Shown here: piece after piece, positions 1 to 4,711 of the stretch
Layout of the letters: every line of letters starts with the position of its first letter
Position numbering within the stretch: the first letter of the stretch is position 1
Source: DASZUC01 sp035547775
Lineage (GTDB): Bacteria > Patescibacteriota > Saccharimonadia > Saccharimonadales > UBA4665
Assembly (NCBI GenBank): GCA_035547775.1
Contig: DASZUC010000017.1
Coordinates: forward strand, 1 to 5,163
Reading direction: 5' to 3'
Length of the DNA stretch: 5,163 bases
The notes under the pieces: generated by a model
What the model was told of the DNA's origin: nothing
The model's database searches: none
Seen by the model: the letters and a program-made list of their open reading frames with translations, nothing else
Made by a program: the position numbers and the translations under genes

Positions 1-567
1 GACCAGCAAGATTTCCTTTTCGCGGCGACTGCTCTTGGGCTGATACTCAACAATCGCACCCACAGCTATGACGGAGCCCGGCACCATGAGTTCTTGCCAC
101 AATTGATGGATGCGCCGCTCCTGTGGCCGCACACCAAGCTCCGGCAATGTGCGATTCGTGGCAATATAGTCGGCTAAGTTGGCGGCCGACCAAATCGACT
201 TAGGCGGAACATAGGCCGGATGATCAGCCGGCCGGTGACTGAAAAAACAACGAGTATTGGTGAGCTGAGCGATGCCCAGCTCATACGAGGCACTTTTGCC
301 GATATAACCTTCAAGGTTCACAAAATAGCTAAAGCCGTTTTCGCCTAAGCGCTTCAGATTGTGCAAATACAACAATTCAATGAGCCGTGGATCTTGACCT
401 TGTTCATCTTCAAATAACGCAAAGCCATCCGGTCCGGAGGTTAGTTCGCCCATTCTGGGCGCCAGAACTTCAATCCCGGCAGCAGTAAATAAGTCTGTAG
501 TCCGTCGAATTTCATCAAAATGTTTCGAGAAACTACCGTGAATGATGCACCGAAACTGCCCTGCCAT
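1..567 (-). CDS. Nucleoside 2-deoxyribosyltransferase-like / Nudix two-domain protein, C-terminus cut by window
   Basis: The first 189 codons are present; the gene runs off the window at base 1. I translated it by hand from ATG 567 with no internal stop. The N-terminal part (about residues 5-115) resembles the nucleoside 2-deoxyribosyltransferase-like fold: a first strand ending CIIHGSF, then YFVNLEGYIGKSASYELGIA at about 81-100. In that family Asn, the GYIG turn and the Glu of the ELG motif (here N84, G87-G90, E96) shape the active site. From about residue 163 the sequence PGSVIAVGAIVEY looks like the first strand of a Nudix domain; the Nudix box itself would lie outside the window. A fusion of this kind suggests nucleotide salvage or sanitation, but the substrate cannot be read. 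It follows the 2H phosphoesterase gene by 35 nt and appears to have its own promoter. The deoxyribosyltransferase-like call is fairly good; the Nudix call rests on a short stretch. Confidence 0.7.
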   Translation of the reverse strand, partial: MAGQFRCIIHGSFSKHFDEIRRTTDLFTAAGIEVLAPRMGELTSGPDGFALFEDEQGQDPRLIELLYLHNLKRLGENGFSYFVNLEGYIGKSASYELGIAQLTNTRCFFSHRPADHPAYVPPKSIWSAANLADYIATNRTLPELGVRPQERRIHQLWQELMVPGSVIAVGAIVEYQPKSSRREKEILLV

Positions 568-573
568 ACCTTT

Positions 574-601
574 ATTATGTCACCGTCGCCGTCAAGTGCA
601 A
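574..601 (-). promoter_or_regulatory. Promoter of the deoxyribosyltransferase/Nudix gene (leaderless type)
   Basis: Reading the minus strand, CATAAT (574-579) is a good -10 box, and TTGCAC (596-601) is a weak -35 with a 16-nt spacer. Only 6 nt separate the -10 box from the ATG at 567, so transcription should begin about at the start codon. The bases AAAGG just before the ATG are too close to it for a normal ribosome binding site. Confidence 0.5.
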
Positions 602-602
602 G

Positions 603-1079
603 CTAGGCCAGCGTGATGTTGGCCAGCACTCGTCGACTGGCGTCATCGGCATCGCTAACTTTGGCAGCAATCGAGATGTCTTGAATCGCTACGCTATCAC
701 CCGCGGCAACTCGCTTATCGCCATACACCGAAACGTGGGGCGAAAAGTTATCGTTATGAAAATGAGGATTTTTCAGTACGGCGCCGGTGGCGTCTAGCAC
801 ACCCATAATAAGCCGGTGCAGCTGCATCAATTGGGGCGTCAATTCCAAAGTGGTGACGGGAATATCTTTGTCAGCCCCATACATCTCATCGGTCAGAGCT
901 TTGATGGCAAACGCTTTTTGGGCAGCTAAAGCAGCTGTCAATTTAGTTGCCAATTCCTCGGCGCTCAGGTCTACTTCAAACGAGTCGACATGCGTCAGAT
1001 GCAATGGCAGAGCATCAACCGTGAACTCCTGTCCGACCGGGTGATTTTCAAAAATTGTGGCTATACCATAGCGCGCCAT
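603..1079 (-). CDS. 2H phosphoesterase superfamily protein (LigT / 2'-5' RNA ligase-like)
   Basis: A 158-residue protein with the two signature motifs of the 2H phosphoesterase fold: HLT at residues 27-29 and HVS at 115-117, each in a beta-strand context (LPLHLTHVD and FSPHVSVYGD). Between them are other family-like stretches: YGADKDIPVTTLE at 67-79 and a helix with LH at 87-88. The two histidines are the catalytic pair that acts on 2',3'-cyclic or 2'-5' phosphodiester bonds in RNA or nucleotides. Spacing and length fit the bacterial LigT-like group; the exact substrate is not readable. I start at ATG 1079 rather than the in-frame ATG 1088, because the upstream ATG overlaps a perfect TATAAT box (1087-1092) and the 1079 start lies exactly 7 nt after it. 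The gene ends in TAG, 35 nt before the next minus-strand gene. Confidence 0.8.
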   Translation of the reverse strand: MARYGIATIFENHPVGQEFTVDALPLHLTHVDSFEVDLSAEELATKLTAALAAQKAFAIKALTDEMYGADKDIPVTTLELTPQLMQLHRLIMGVLDATGAVLKNPHFHNDNFSPHVSVYGDKRVAAGDSVAIQDISIAAKVSDADDASRRVLANITLA

Positions 1080-1086
1080 GGCACCC

Positions 1087-1092
1087 ATTATA
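1087..1092 (-). promoter_or_regulatory. -10 box of the 2H phosphoesterase gene; decides the start codon
   Basis: A perfect TATAAT on the minus strand ends 7 nt before ATG 1079. An alternative ATG at 1088 lies inside the box and could not be on a transcript starting from it. No convincing -35 was seen at 16-18 nt; a TTATCT-like sequence at 18 nt is weak. There is no SD sequence. Confidence 0.6.
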
Positions 1093-1120
1093 AGTCACGA
1101 GTTAGGGAGCAGATAAGCTT

Positions 1121-1149
1121 TTGCTTTTTGAGGTGTTTGAAAGTATAAT
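1121..1149 (+). promoter_or_regulatory. Promoter of the ParB-like gene
   Basis: TTGCTT (1121-1126), a 17-nt spacer, and a perfect TATAAT (1144-1149). The expected transcription start is near G1156, giving about 36 nt of leader before the first SD-equipped ATG at 1192. It is divergent from the promoter of the 2H phosphoesterase gene about 30 nt away. Confidence 0.65.
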
Positions 1150-1156
1150 ATTTTTG

Positions 1157-1178
1157 TTCCATTGTCGTAAGACTGGAA
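1157..1178 (+). promoter_or_regulatory. Stem-loop at the predicted mRNA 5' end of the ParB-like gene
   Basis: TTCCA (1157-1161) pairs with TGGAA (1174-1178). After a TT bulge, GTC (1164-1166) pairs with GAC (1171-1173), closed by GTAA, a GNRA-type tetraloop. With transcription starting near 1156 this hairpin would form at the extreme 5' end and abut the SD at 1177-1185. It may protect the mRNA or present the SD; that role is inferred. Confidence 0.45.
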
Positions 1179-1191
1179 GGAGGTGGTCGCC

Positions 1192-1209
1192 ATGACGTCC
1201 CTAAGTTAG
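1192..1209 (+). CDS. Five-codon leader ORF (MTSLS) with a near-perfect SD
   Basis: ATG 1192 is preceded by AAGGAGGTG (1177-1185), a nine-base match to the bacterial anti-SD, with 8 nt between GGAGG and the ATG. This is the strongest ribosome binding site in the window, yet the frame closes after five codons at TAG (1207-1209). It lies in the same frame as the ParB-like gene, whose ATG is at 1219; TAG and a TGA (1213-1215) separate them. It may be a translated leader peptide that opens the hairpin over the next SD, or the relic of a longer N-terminus broken by a mutation. Both readings are inference. Confidence 0.45.
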   Translation: MTSLS

Positions 1210-1216
1210 GGGTGAT
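1199..1216 (+). promoter_or_regulatory. Hairpin overlapping the SD of the ParB-like gene
   Basis: CCCTA (1199-1203) pairs with TAGGG (1207-1211) around a short loop; the sequence is the near-palindrome CCCTAAGTTAGGG. Its 3' arm overlaps the second SD, AGGGGTGAT (1208-1216), which precedes ATG 1219. The 5' arm is inside the five-codon leader ORF, so a ribosome translating that ORF would melt the hairpin. This is the usual geometry of translational coupling. The structure is short and its stability was not calculated. Confidence 0.4.
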
Positions 1217-1218
1217 GC

Positions 1219-1482
1219 ATGGTGACCGACACCGTTTCGTCGCCACCCGGCGACACGCAGTACGTTGACGCGGATCTGATCCACGTCAACAGCAAAAAGC
1301 TCCGCAAGCTGAGTGAGGCCAAGATTCAGCGTTATGTTCGTGACTACGAGCGTGGCGACGACTTTCCTCCAATCAGCGTCGACAGCTGCGGCAGCTTCTT
1401 TACTGTCCGAGATGGACGCCACCGTTTGCAGGCCCAGCTCCGTGCTGGTTTTACCCGCATTGCAGTGACCGTTCGTCCTTAA
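1219..1482 (+). CDS. Small stand-alone ParB-like (ParB/Srx fold) domain protein
   Basis: An 87-residue protein. Residues 15-25 (YVDADLIHVNS) look like the opening strand of a ParB-like domain, 28-45 form a charged helix, then FPPISVD (49-55) and the signature VRDGRHRLQAQLRAG at 63-77. GRHR at 66-69 corresponds to the GxRR/GRHR loop that binds phosphate or nucleotide in ParB/sulfiredoxin-fold proteins, and IAVTV closes the sheet. There is no helix-turn-helix or C-terminal dimer domain, so it is not a chromosome-partitioning ParB; small proteins with this domain alone have varied or unknown roles. ATG 1219 is supported by the SD AGGGGTGAT. A shorter GTG start at 1222 is possible. The complex leader suggests translational control. 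A strong terminator follows. Confidence 0.65.
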   Translation: MVTDTVSSPPGDTQYVDADLIHVNSKKLRKLSEAKIQRYVRDYERGDDFPPISVDSCGSFFTVRDGRHRLQAQLRAGFTRIAVTVRP

Positions 1483-1503
1483 CAGCAAATCAGACGTGGG
1501 AAT

Positions 1504-1529
1504 GACCCAAACACTCATGAGTTTGGGTC
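1504..1529. repeat. Perfect 9-bp inverted repeat after the ParB-like gene
   Basis: GACCCAAAC (1504-1512) pairs with GTTTGGGTC (1521-1529) around an 8-nt loop, 21 nt after the stop codon. No T-run follows on either strand, so it is not a simple intrinsic terminator. The 3' arm can instead pair with the next bases (GGGT 1525-1528 with ACCC 1532-1535), giving two mutually exclusive hairpins. It could be a 3'-end stabiliser or a protein site; the role is unknown. Confidence 0.5.
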
Positions 1530-1572
1530 AAACCCGCACCTTCATGGCTCCTTCGCTAAAAGTTGAGCCGCC

Positions 1573-1616
1573 AGCGGTTCTTCATTCCACTCCTCCGAAT
1601 GCCAGAACCGCTTTTT
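1573..1616 (+). terminator. Strong intrinsic terminator of the ParB-like gene
   Basis: AGCGGTTCT (1573-1581) pairs with AGAACCGCT (1604-1612), continued by CATTC/GAATG (1583-1587 and 1597-1601) around a CACTCCTCC loop. A T-run follows (1612-1616, then C, then five more T to 1622). The T-run overlaps the stop codon of the convergent VOC gene. On the opposite strand no T-run follows the stem, so it mainly serves the plus strand. Confidence 0.8.
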
Positions 1617-1620
1617 CTTT

Positions 1621-1986
1621 TTACTCTTCTGAAGGCTCCCAGAGTTCGATGCGATTGCCTTCCGGATCTTCAATGGAGGCAAAATGACCGACTCCTTCTT
1701 GATTTTCGATTTCTTTCACAATCTTGACTTTATCTGACTTGAGTTGGCCAACCAGCTCCTCCAGATTATCAACCCGGAAGTTCAGCATGAATTGCTGTGA
1801 AACATCTCCGAAACATTCGTGGTCGTCATCAGAAAACAGCGCAAAGACTGTCGGACCTTCTTGCTGAAGCCATGGCTCATAGTTCACATGCATGTCGTTA
1901 ACGCCAAAATACTTGGCATACCAGGCATTGAGGCCTTGTGGGTCTTTTGCGCGAAAGAAGATTCCGCCAATACCTGTGACTGCCAT
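1621..1986 (-). CDS. VOC family protein (glyoxalase / bleomycin-resistance fold)
   Basis: A 121-residue protein, the usual length for a single VOC polypeptide with two beta-alpha-beta-beta-beta modules. Residues 5-28 (IGGIFFRAKDPQGLNAWYAKYFG) match the classic opening, with KDP and WY. Module 2 starts with FMLNFRVDNLEEL (66-78) and closes with GVGHFASIEDPEGNRIELWEP (98-118), the family's C-terminal signature. E114 in IELWE is the conserved metal ligand, while the first-strand ligand position is not an obvious His. Members include glyoxalases, dioxygenases and drug-binding proteins; nothing here fixes the ligand. ATG 1986 follows the upstream gene's TAG by 1 nt, so the two are probably one mRNA with translation coupled by re-initiation. 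Confidence 0.85.
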   Translation of the reverse strand: MAVTGIGGIFFRAKDPQGLNAWYAKYFGVNDMHVNYEPWLQQEGPTVFALFSDDDHECFGDVSQQFMLNFRVDNLEELVGQLKSDKVKIVKEIENQEGVGHFASIEDPEGNRIELWEPSEE

Positions 1987-1987
1987 G

Positions 1988-2596
1988 CTATTCGCCTACT
2001 GTACCGGTTTTAACTTCTCCACCGCGTTTGTAGCTAGCGAAGATGACGCCGTTAGGTATGACCAGGCTATCGATGAGGGTAAAAGCAGCTGGTACGCTAT
2101 TTTCATCAAACAACCGCTTACCTTTGCCGAGTACGAGTGGGAATGTAATTAAATGTAGCTCATCAACCAAGTTATTGGCAAAAAGCGTCTGAGCCAATTT
2201 GCTGCTACCGTGGACTTTGATATCGCCACCGTCTGAATCCTTGAGTTTCTTGAGATCATCAACACTATTGAGGAACACGACGTTTTGCCACTTGGTATTA
2301 TTTTCCGTCAGCGTATTGGTTATTACATATTTCGTGACCTCGTTAATGCCCGGCCACATATCAGTATGTTCAGGCCAATAAGCGGCAAAAATATCATAGG
2401 TTTTTCGACCCAACAGAATGTCTGTCGATCTCATCCATTCCTGCATAAACTCGCCGGCGGCATCATCTGTCTCGCGAAAGTACGGCGACGTCCAGCCCCC
2501 ATAAGCAAATTGGCCAGATTCATCTTCTTCGGGCCCACCCGGTGCTTGCATGACCCCGTCTAAGGTAATAAATTCTTGGACGATAATTTTTCTCAT
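1988..2596 (-). CDS. RibD C-terminal / dihydrofolate reductase family protein
   Basis: A 202-residue reductase-fold protein of the RibD-C/DHFR-like family (YwjB/YyaP type), not the folate-pathway FolA. Visible motifs: TLDGVMQAPGG at 11-21 (the family S/T-LDG substrate strand), LLGRKTYDIF at 61-70, DIKVHGSSKLAQTL at 125-138 (the NADPH-binding glycine/serine turn) and LVDELHLITFPLVLGKGKRLF at 143-163. It probably uses NADPH on a pterin- or pyrimidine-like compound; the substrate is unknown. I chose ATG 2596 over the in-frame GTG at 2611, because the GTG lies upstream of the -10 box and ATG 2596 opens directly into the conserved MRKIIVQEFI strand. It is the first gene of a two-gene operon with the VOC protein. 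Confidence 0.88.
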   Translation of the reverse strand: MRKIIVQEFITLDGVMQAPGGPEEDESGQFAYGGWTSPYFRETDDAAGEFMQEWMRSTDILLGRKTYDIFAAYWPEHTDMWPGINEVTKYVITNTLTENNTKWQNVVFLNSVDDLKKLKDSDGGDIKVHGSSKLAQTLFANNLVDELHLITFPLVLGKGKRLFDENSVPAAFTLIDSLVIPNGVIFASYKRGGEVKTGTVGE

Positions 2597-2602
2597 ACAT
2601 CT

Positions 2603-2608
2603 ATGATA
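2603..2608 (-). promoter_or_regulatory. -10 box of the DHFR-family/VOC operon (leaderless type)
   Basis: On the minus strand TATCAT ends 6 nt before ATG 2596. A TTACAA upstream is 19 nt away, so the -35 is doubtful. No SD sequence precedes the ATG. The longer reading frame from GTG 2611 would begin upstream of this box. Confidence 0.45.
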
Positions 2609-2627
2609 CACCCGCCAACTACCCTTA

Positions 2628-2656
2628 TTGTAATAGTTATATTATTATTGTATAAT
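2628..2656 (+). promoter_or_regulatory. Promoter of the alpha/beta hydrolase gene (leaderless type)
   Basis: TTGTAA (2628-2633), an exact 17-nt spacer, and a perfect TATAAT (2651-2656) in a very AT-rich stretch. The -10 ends 7 nt before ATG 2664, so the transcript should begin at the start codon. It is the best leaderless promoter in the window and is divergent from the DHFR-family operon within a 67-bp gap. Confidence 0.7.
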
Positions 2657-2663
2657 ATACAGT

Positions 2664-3413
2664 ATGATCGACCGTTTGATGAACCGTAAAGGTTTGCTGC
2701 ACGACCCCTTGCAGCCCGATCCAGACTACACACTAACCAAGGCAGTGGAAGCTGTGGAGCTTGTTCGCCCTTTCGCCGAGCCCAATGGCGAGCTCCAGGT
2801 GATGTTTAGCCCTTGGCACCACAACGCCACGTATTATGGTTTTGAGGCTCAGCGTCGAGCTAAAATGGGCAGCACGGTACTCACGATTATTTCTCATCCG
2901 CAAGTTATTGAGCCAAATCCGCAGCGCGTGCTCGATTCTTATAAATACTTAGTTGACACGGCGGTTTCTACTATTGATGAACAACAAGCTGATTTTGATC
3001 GCTTGCGCCTCTTCGCTGCCAGTTCTGGCACGGTGGCCTTGGCAGCTGTGGCTAAAGCCAAAGCGGGTGAGGTGAGCAGTGCTGCTATGTTGGCTGGAGG
3101 CGATAGTTTGATAGATAGTGTTTGGCACGGCCAACGAACTATTCTACTAAAATCAGCCCTTGAAGCCGACGGCTGGACTTTTGATAAGCTGGATGAGCTA
3201 TGGCAGCCACTATCGGTATATGGCAGTCTGGATGCCTTCACTGGCAAACCGGTTGATTTTGTCCGCTCGACCCGCGATCTGAACGTGCTACCAGCTTCCC
3301 AGGAGCGCTACTCTGAAGCGCTACGAGCAGCTGGCGCCGAAGTCAACGAACATGTTTCACACCTCGGCCACTATGCCACTATCGGCATCGCCCTCCGCTT
3401 TGGCGTGGAGTAA
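2664..3413 (+). CDS. Probable alpha/beta hydrolase fold protein
   Basis: A 249-residue soluble protein with no signal peptide or membrane segment. The layout fits a small alpha/beta hydrolase. A strand ending in FSPWHHNAT (48-56) would carry the oxyanion loop, followed by a helix and strand (STVLTIISHP, 70-79). RLFAASSGTVALAA (115-128) would be the nucleophile elbow, with S120 the likely nucleophile in A-x-S-x-G. DLNVLPASQERYSEALRAAGAEV (205-227) is typical of the acid-bearing loop (D205), and LGHYAT (234-239) supplies the catalytic His (H236). The elbow departs slightly from the canonical GxSxG, so the substrate and even the activity are uncertain. It has its own promoter and ends 6 bp from the convergent neighbour, with no clear terminator between them. 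Confidence 0.6.
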   Translation: MIDRLMNRKGLLHDPLQPDPDYTLTKAVEAVELVRPFAEPNGELQVMFSPWHHNATYYGFEAQRRAKMGSTVLTIISHPQVIEPNPQRVLDSYKYLVDTAVSTIDEQQADFDRLRLFAASSGTVALAAVAKAKAGEVSSAAMLAGGDSLIDSVWHGQRTILLKSALEADGWTFDKLDELWQPLSVYGSLDAFTGKPVDFVRSTRDLNVLPASQERYSEALRAAGAEVNEHVSHLGHYATIGIALRFGVE

Positions 3414-3419
3414 AAAAGC

Positions 3420-3974
3420 TCAAACTTTACTATATTGGAGGTGCACAAAGTCATTCTCAAACTTTCGCACATCCATGAGCTTAAGTTTGCTCTTAACATC
3501 TTTGGGCAACCAATAATTGCCGCCGCCTATGAGCTCGGGAACAATGATTTGATGATACTCATCAACAATGTCAGCCTTGATTGCTGTAGCCGCCAAATGC
3601 GGACCGCCAATACCAAAATCCTTCTCGGACTCAGCTACGAGCTTTTTTACGACATCTGGATTAAACACTTGTTCAAGCGTCGCATTGGCTATTGTTAGCT
3701 CGGAAAGTGAACTTGAATAAACTATCTTGTTGGCGGCCCGCCATATCCCAGCAAAGTCATTTACAGCTTCACTGGTCGGGTCTGCTGGCATGGCATCCCA
3801 GGCCTTCATGGTCTCGTACATGTTACGCCCAAATAGAAATGTACCGACATTCCGGACAAAGTCATTTACGAAAGTATGTACTTCTTCACTCGGCATGGCC
3901 CAGTCAAAGTTACCAGACTCATCGGCAACGTAGCCGTCTAACGATGTCGTTATGAAGTATATTAATTTACCCAT
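3420..3974 (-). CDS. Second RibD C-terminal / dihydrofolate reductase family protein
   Basis: A 184-residue protein of the same broad family as the one at 1988-2596, but from a clearly different branch. It shows MGKLIYFITTSLDGYVAD at 1-18 (the S-LDG strand), FLFGRNMYETM at 46-56, FGIGGPHLAATAI at 120-132 (the NADPH-binding glycine turn) and IVDEYHQIIVPELIGGG at 136-152. All key family segments are intact, so it is probably an active NADPH-dependent reductase of unknown substrate. It lies 31 nt after the nucleotidyltransferase-fold gene on the same strand but seems to have its own leaderless promoter in that gap. It is the only gene here that ends in TGA. Confidence 0.87.
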   Translation of the reverse strand: MGKLIYFITTSLDGYVADESGNFDWAMPSEEVHTFVNDFVRNVGTFLFGRNMYETMKAWDAMPADPTSEAVNDFAGIWRAANKIVYSSSLSELTIANATLEQVFNPDVVKKLVAESEKDFGIGGPHLAATAIKADIVDEYHQIIVPELIGGGNYWLPKDVKSKLKLMDVRKFENDFVHLQYSKV

Positions 3975-3980
3975 GATTTC

Positions 3981-3989
3981 ATTATCTCA
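3981..3989 (-). promoter_or_regulatory. Extended -10 promoter of the second DHFR-family gene (leaderless type)
   Basis: On the minus strand TGAGATAAT is an extended -10 (TG, one base, then GATAAT) that ends 6 nt before ATG 3974. It lies wholly in the 31-nt gap after the upstream gene. The extended TG motif would compensate for the lack of a clear -35. No SD is present. Confidence 0.5.
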
Positions 3990-4005
3990 CACGGGAGGAT
4001 CGGGG

Positions 4006-4611
4006 TTACACCAGGTTCTCAAATTCTTCTTGTGTTCTGACACCGTGGTCTAGTACGGCATCATAGACGTCGTTAGACAGATATTGTTTTCCGTAGGTGC
4101 CGTTTCGTATCAATTCATACTTGATGGCAAGAACGGCATCTTTGGCGGATTGATCGAGACTGATGAGCCTATCTGCGTAGTCGTCTATTTGATCGGTACC
4201 CCAATCTGACTGTTGGAACCAGCAGTCTATACCCCAACGATCACCCTCAAAAGGAATGTCTACACCTATCCAATAACCTTTTGGCATCGGGCGCTTGGAG
4301 AGATTGAAGTTTATGGTGTCGGCAGTTGATATTCCCCGAACGGCCGCATGCGCCCCAAGGTCTTGTAAGAGATCTGCAAAGTCTTGCTTGGTAACAGTGT
4401 CTGCGGTCAAACCAATATCTAAATCAGGGTACATCATAAGCTCGTACAGGTAGCTGCCTTCAATGGGTGACGGCTGACCATGCTTAGCAAATACATCCAT
4501 GATTTTAGTAGCTGTTAGCATCTTGTCGGCTTGGCTACGCAAACGACTCTGCTCATTACGAAGCCATTCAATGGATGGGTTAGGATCAGTGAATGTCGGT
4601 AATCTCATCAT
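4006..4611 (-). CDS. Nucleotidyltransferase-fold protein
   Basis: A 201-residue protein with the signature of the polymerase-beta-like nucleotidyltransferase fold: IEGSY at 50-54, then YPDLDIGL at 61-68, matching the GS-x(9-13)-DhDh pattern, with D63 and D65 as metal ligands. WGIDCWF at 126-132 offers D129 as the third carboxylate. Relatives include small-molecule (antibiotic) nucleotidyltransferases and many uncharacterised proteins; the target is not readable here. ATG 4611 and ATG 4608 are adjacent alternatives. No in-frame start lies further upstream within the leader, and a weak GGAA precedes the ATG. Unlike most neighbours it appears to have a real 5' leader of about 20 nt. Confidence 0.7.
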   Translation of the reverse strand: MMRLPTFTDPNPSIEWLRNEQSRLRSQADKMLTATKIMDVFAKHGQPSPIEGSYLYELMMYPDLDIGLTADTVTKQDFADLLQDLGAHAAVRGISTADTINFNLSKRPMPKGYWIGVDIPFEGDRWGIDCWFQQSDWGTDQIDDYADRLISLDQSAKDAVLAIKYELIRNGTYGKQYLSNDVYDAVLDHGVRTQEEFENLV

Positions 4612-4627
4612 AAGCTTGTTCCAGTTA

Positions 4628-4678
4628 CCACATCACTATAACAAAAACACTTGTGAAATGTAGATAGTACGGATGTGG
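4628..4678. repeat. Spaced inverted repeat in the divergent promoter region
   Basis: CCACATC (4628-4634) and GATGTGG (4672-4678) are perfect inverted copies whose centres are 44 bp apart. A small palindrome CACTTGTG (4648-4655) sits almost midway. One arm covers the start of the minus-strand transcript and the other overlaps the probable -35 of the plus-strand promoter. They could be operator half-sites, but a 7-bp match can also arise by chance. Confidence 0.3.
4635..4643 (-). promoter_or_regulatory. Extended -10 promoter of the nucleotidyltransferase-fold gene
   Basis: On the minus strand TGTTATAGT is an extended -10 (TG, T, TATAGT), ending 23 nt before ATG 4611, so the leader would be about 16-18 nt. 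No convincing -35 was found. One arm of a 7-bp inverted repeat (4628-4634) covers the expected transcription start. Confidence 0.45.
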
Positions 4679-4704
4679 CACAGCACTTCTAGGCGGGCTA
4701 TACT
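4675..4704 (+). promoter_or_regulatory. Promoter of the 80-aa protein gene (leaderless type)
   Basis: TATACT (4699-4704) is a good -10 box ending 7 nt before ATG 4712. GTGGCA (4675-4680) is a weak -35 at 18 nt. The bases GAGG directly abut the ATG and are too close to act as an SD. This box rules against the longer in-frame start at 4673. Confidence 0.45.
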
Positions 4705-4711
4705 TTTGAGG

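Noticed and set aside
1219..1482. Chromosome-partitioning ParB
   Set aside because: Only an 87-residue domain with a GRHR loop is present. The helix-turn-helix and C-terminal dimer domains and a neighbouring ParA are missing.
1201..1518. A 105-codon minus-strand reading frame opposite the ParB-like gene
   Set aside because: It overlaps the ParB-like gene completely, has no recognisable motif, and its start lies inside the 1504-1529 hairpin. The plus-strand frame has the GRHR motif, promoter, SD and terminator.
1530..1601. Two mini-ORFs with SD-like sequences on the minus strand (MKNRWRLNF and MKVRV)
   Set aside because: The purine-rich SD of the first is the complement of the CACTCCTCC terminator loop. 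Neither has a promoter, and both are very short; chance is the simplest explanation.
2597..2611. GTG 2611 as start of the first DHFR-family gene
   Set aside because: The GTG lies upstream of the TATCAT -10 box, and the five added residues precede the natural family N-terminus.
3411..3430. Terminator between the convergent hydrolase and second DHFR-family genes
   Set aside because: Only a 4-bp AAAG/CTTT stem with an adjacent A/T run is present, overlapping both gene ends. It is too weak to call.
4673..4711. Longer start (ATG 4673) for the 80-aa protein
   Set aside because: The extra 13 codons overlap the TATACT box that fits ATG 4712, and they add no conserved-looking sequence.
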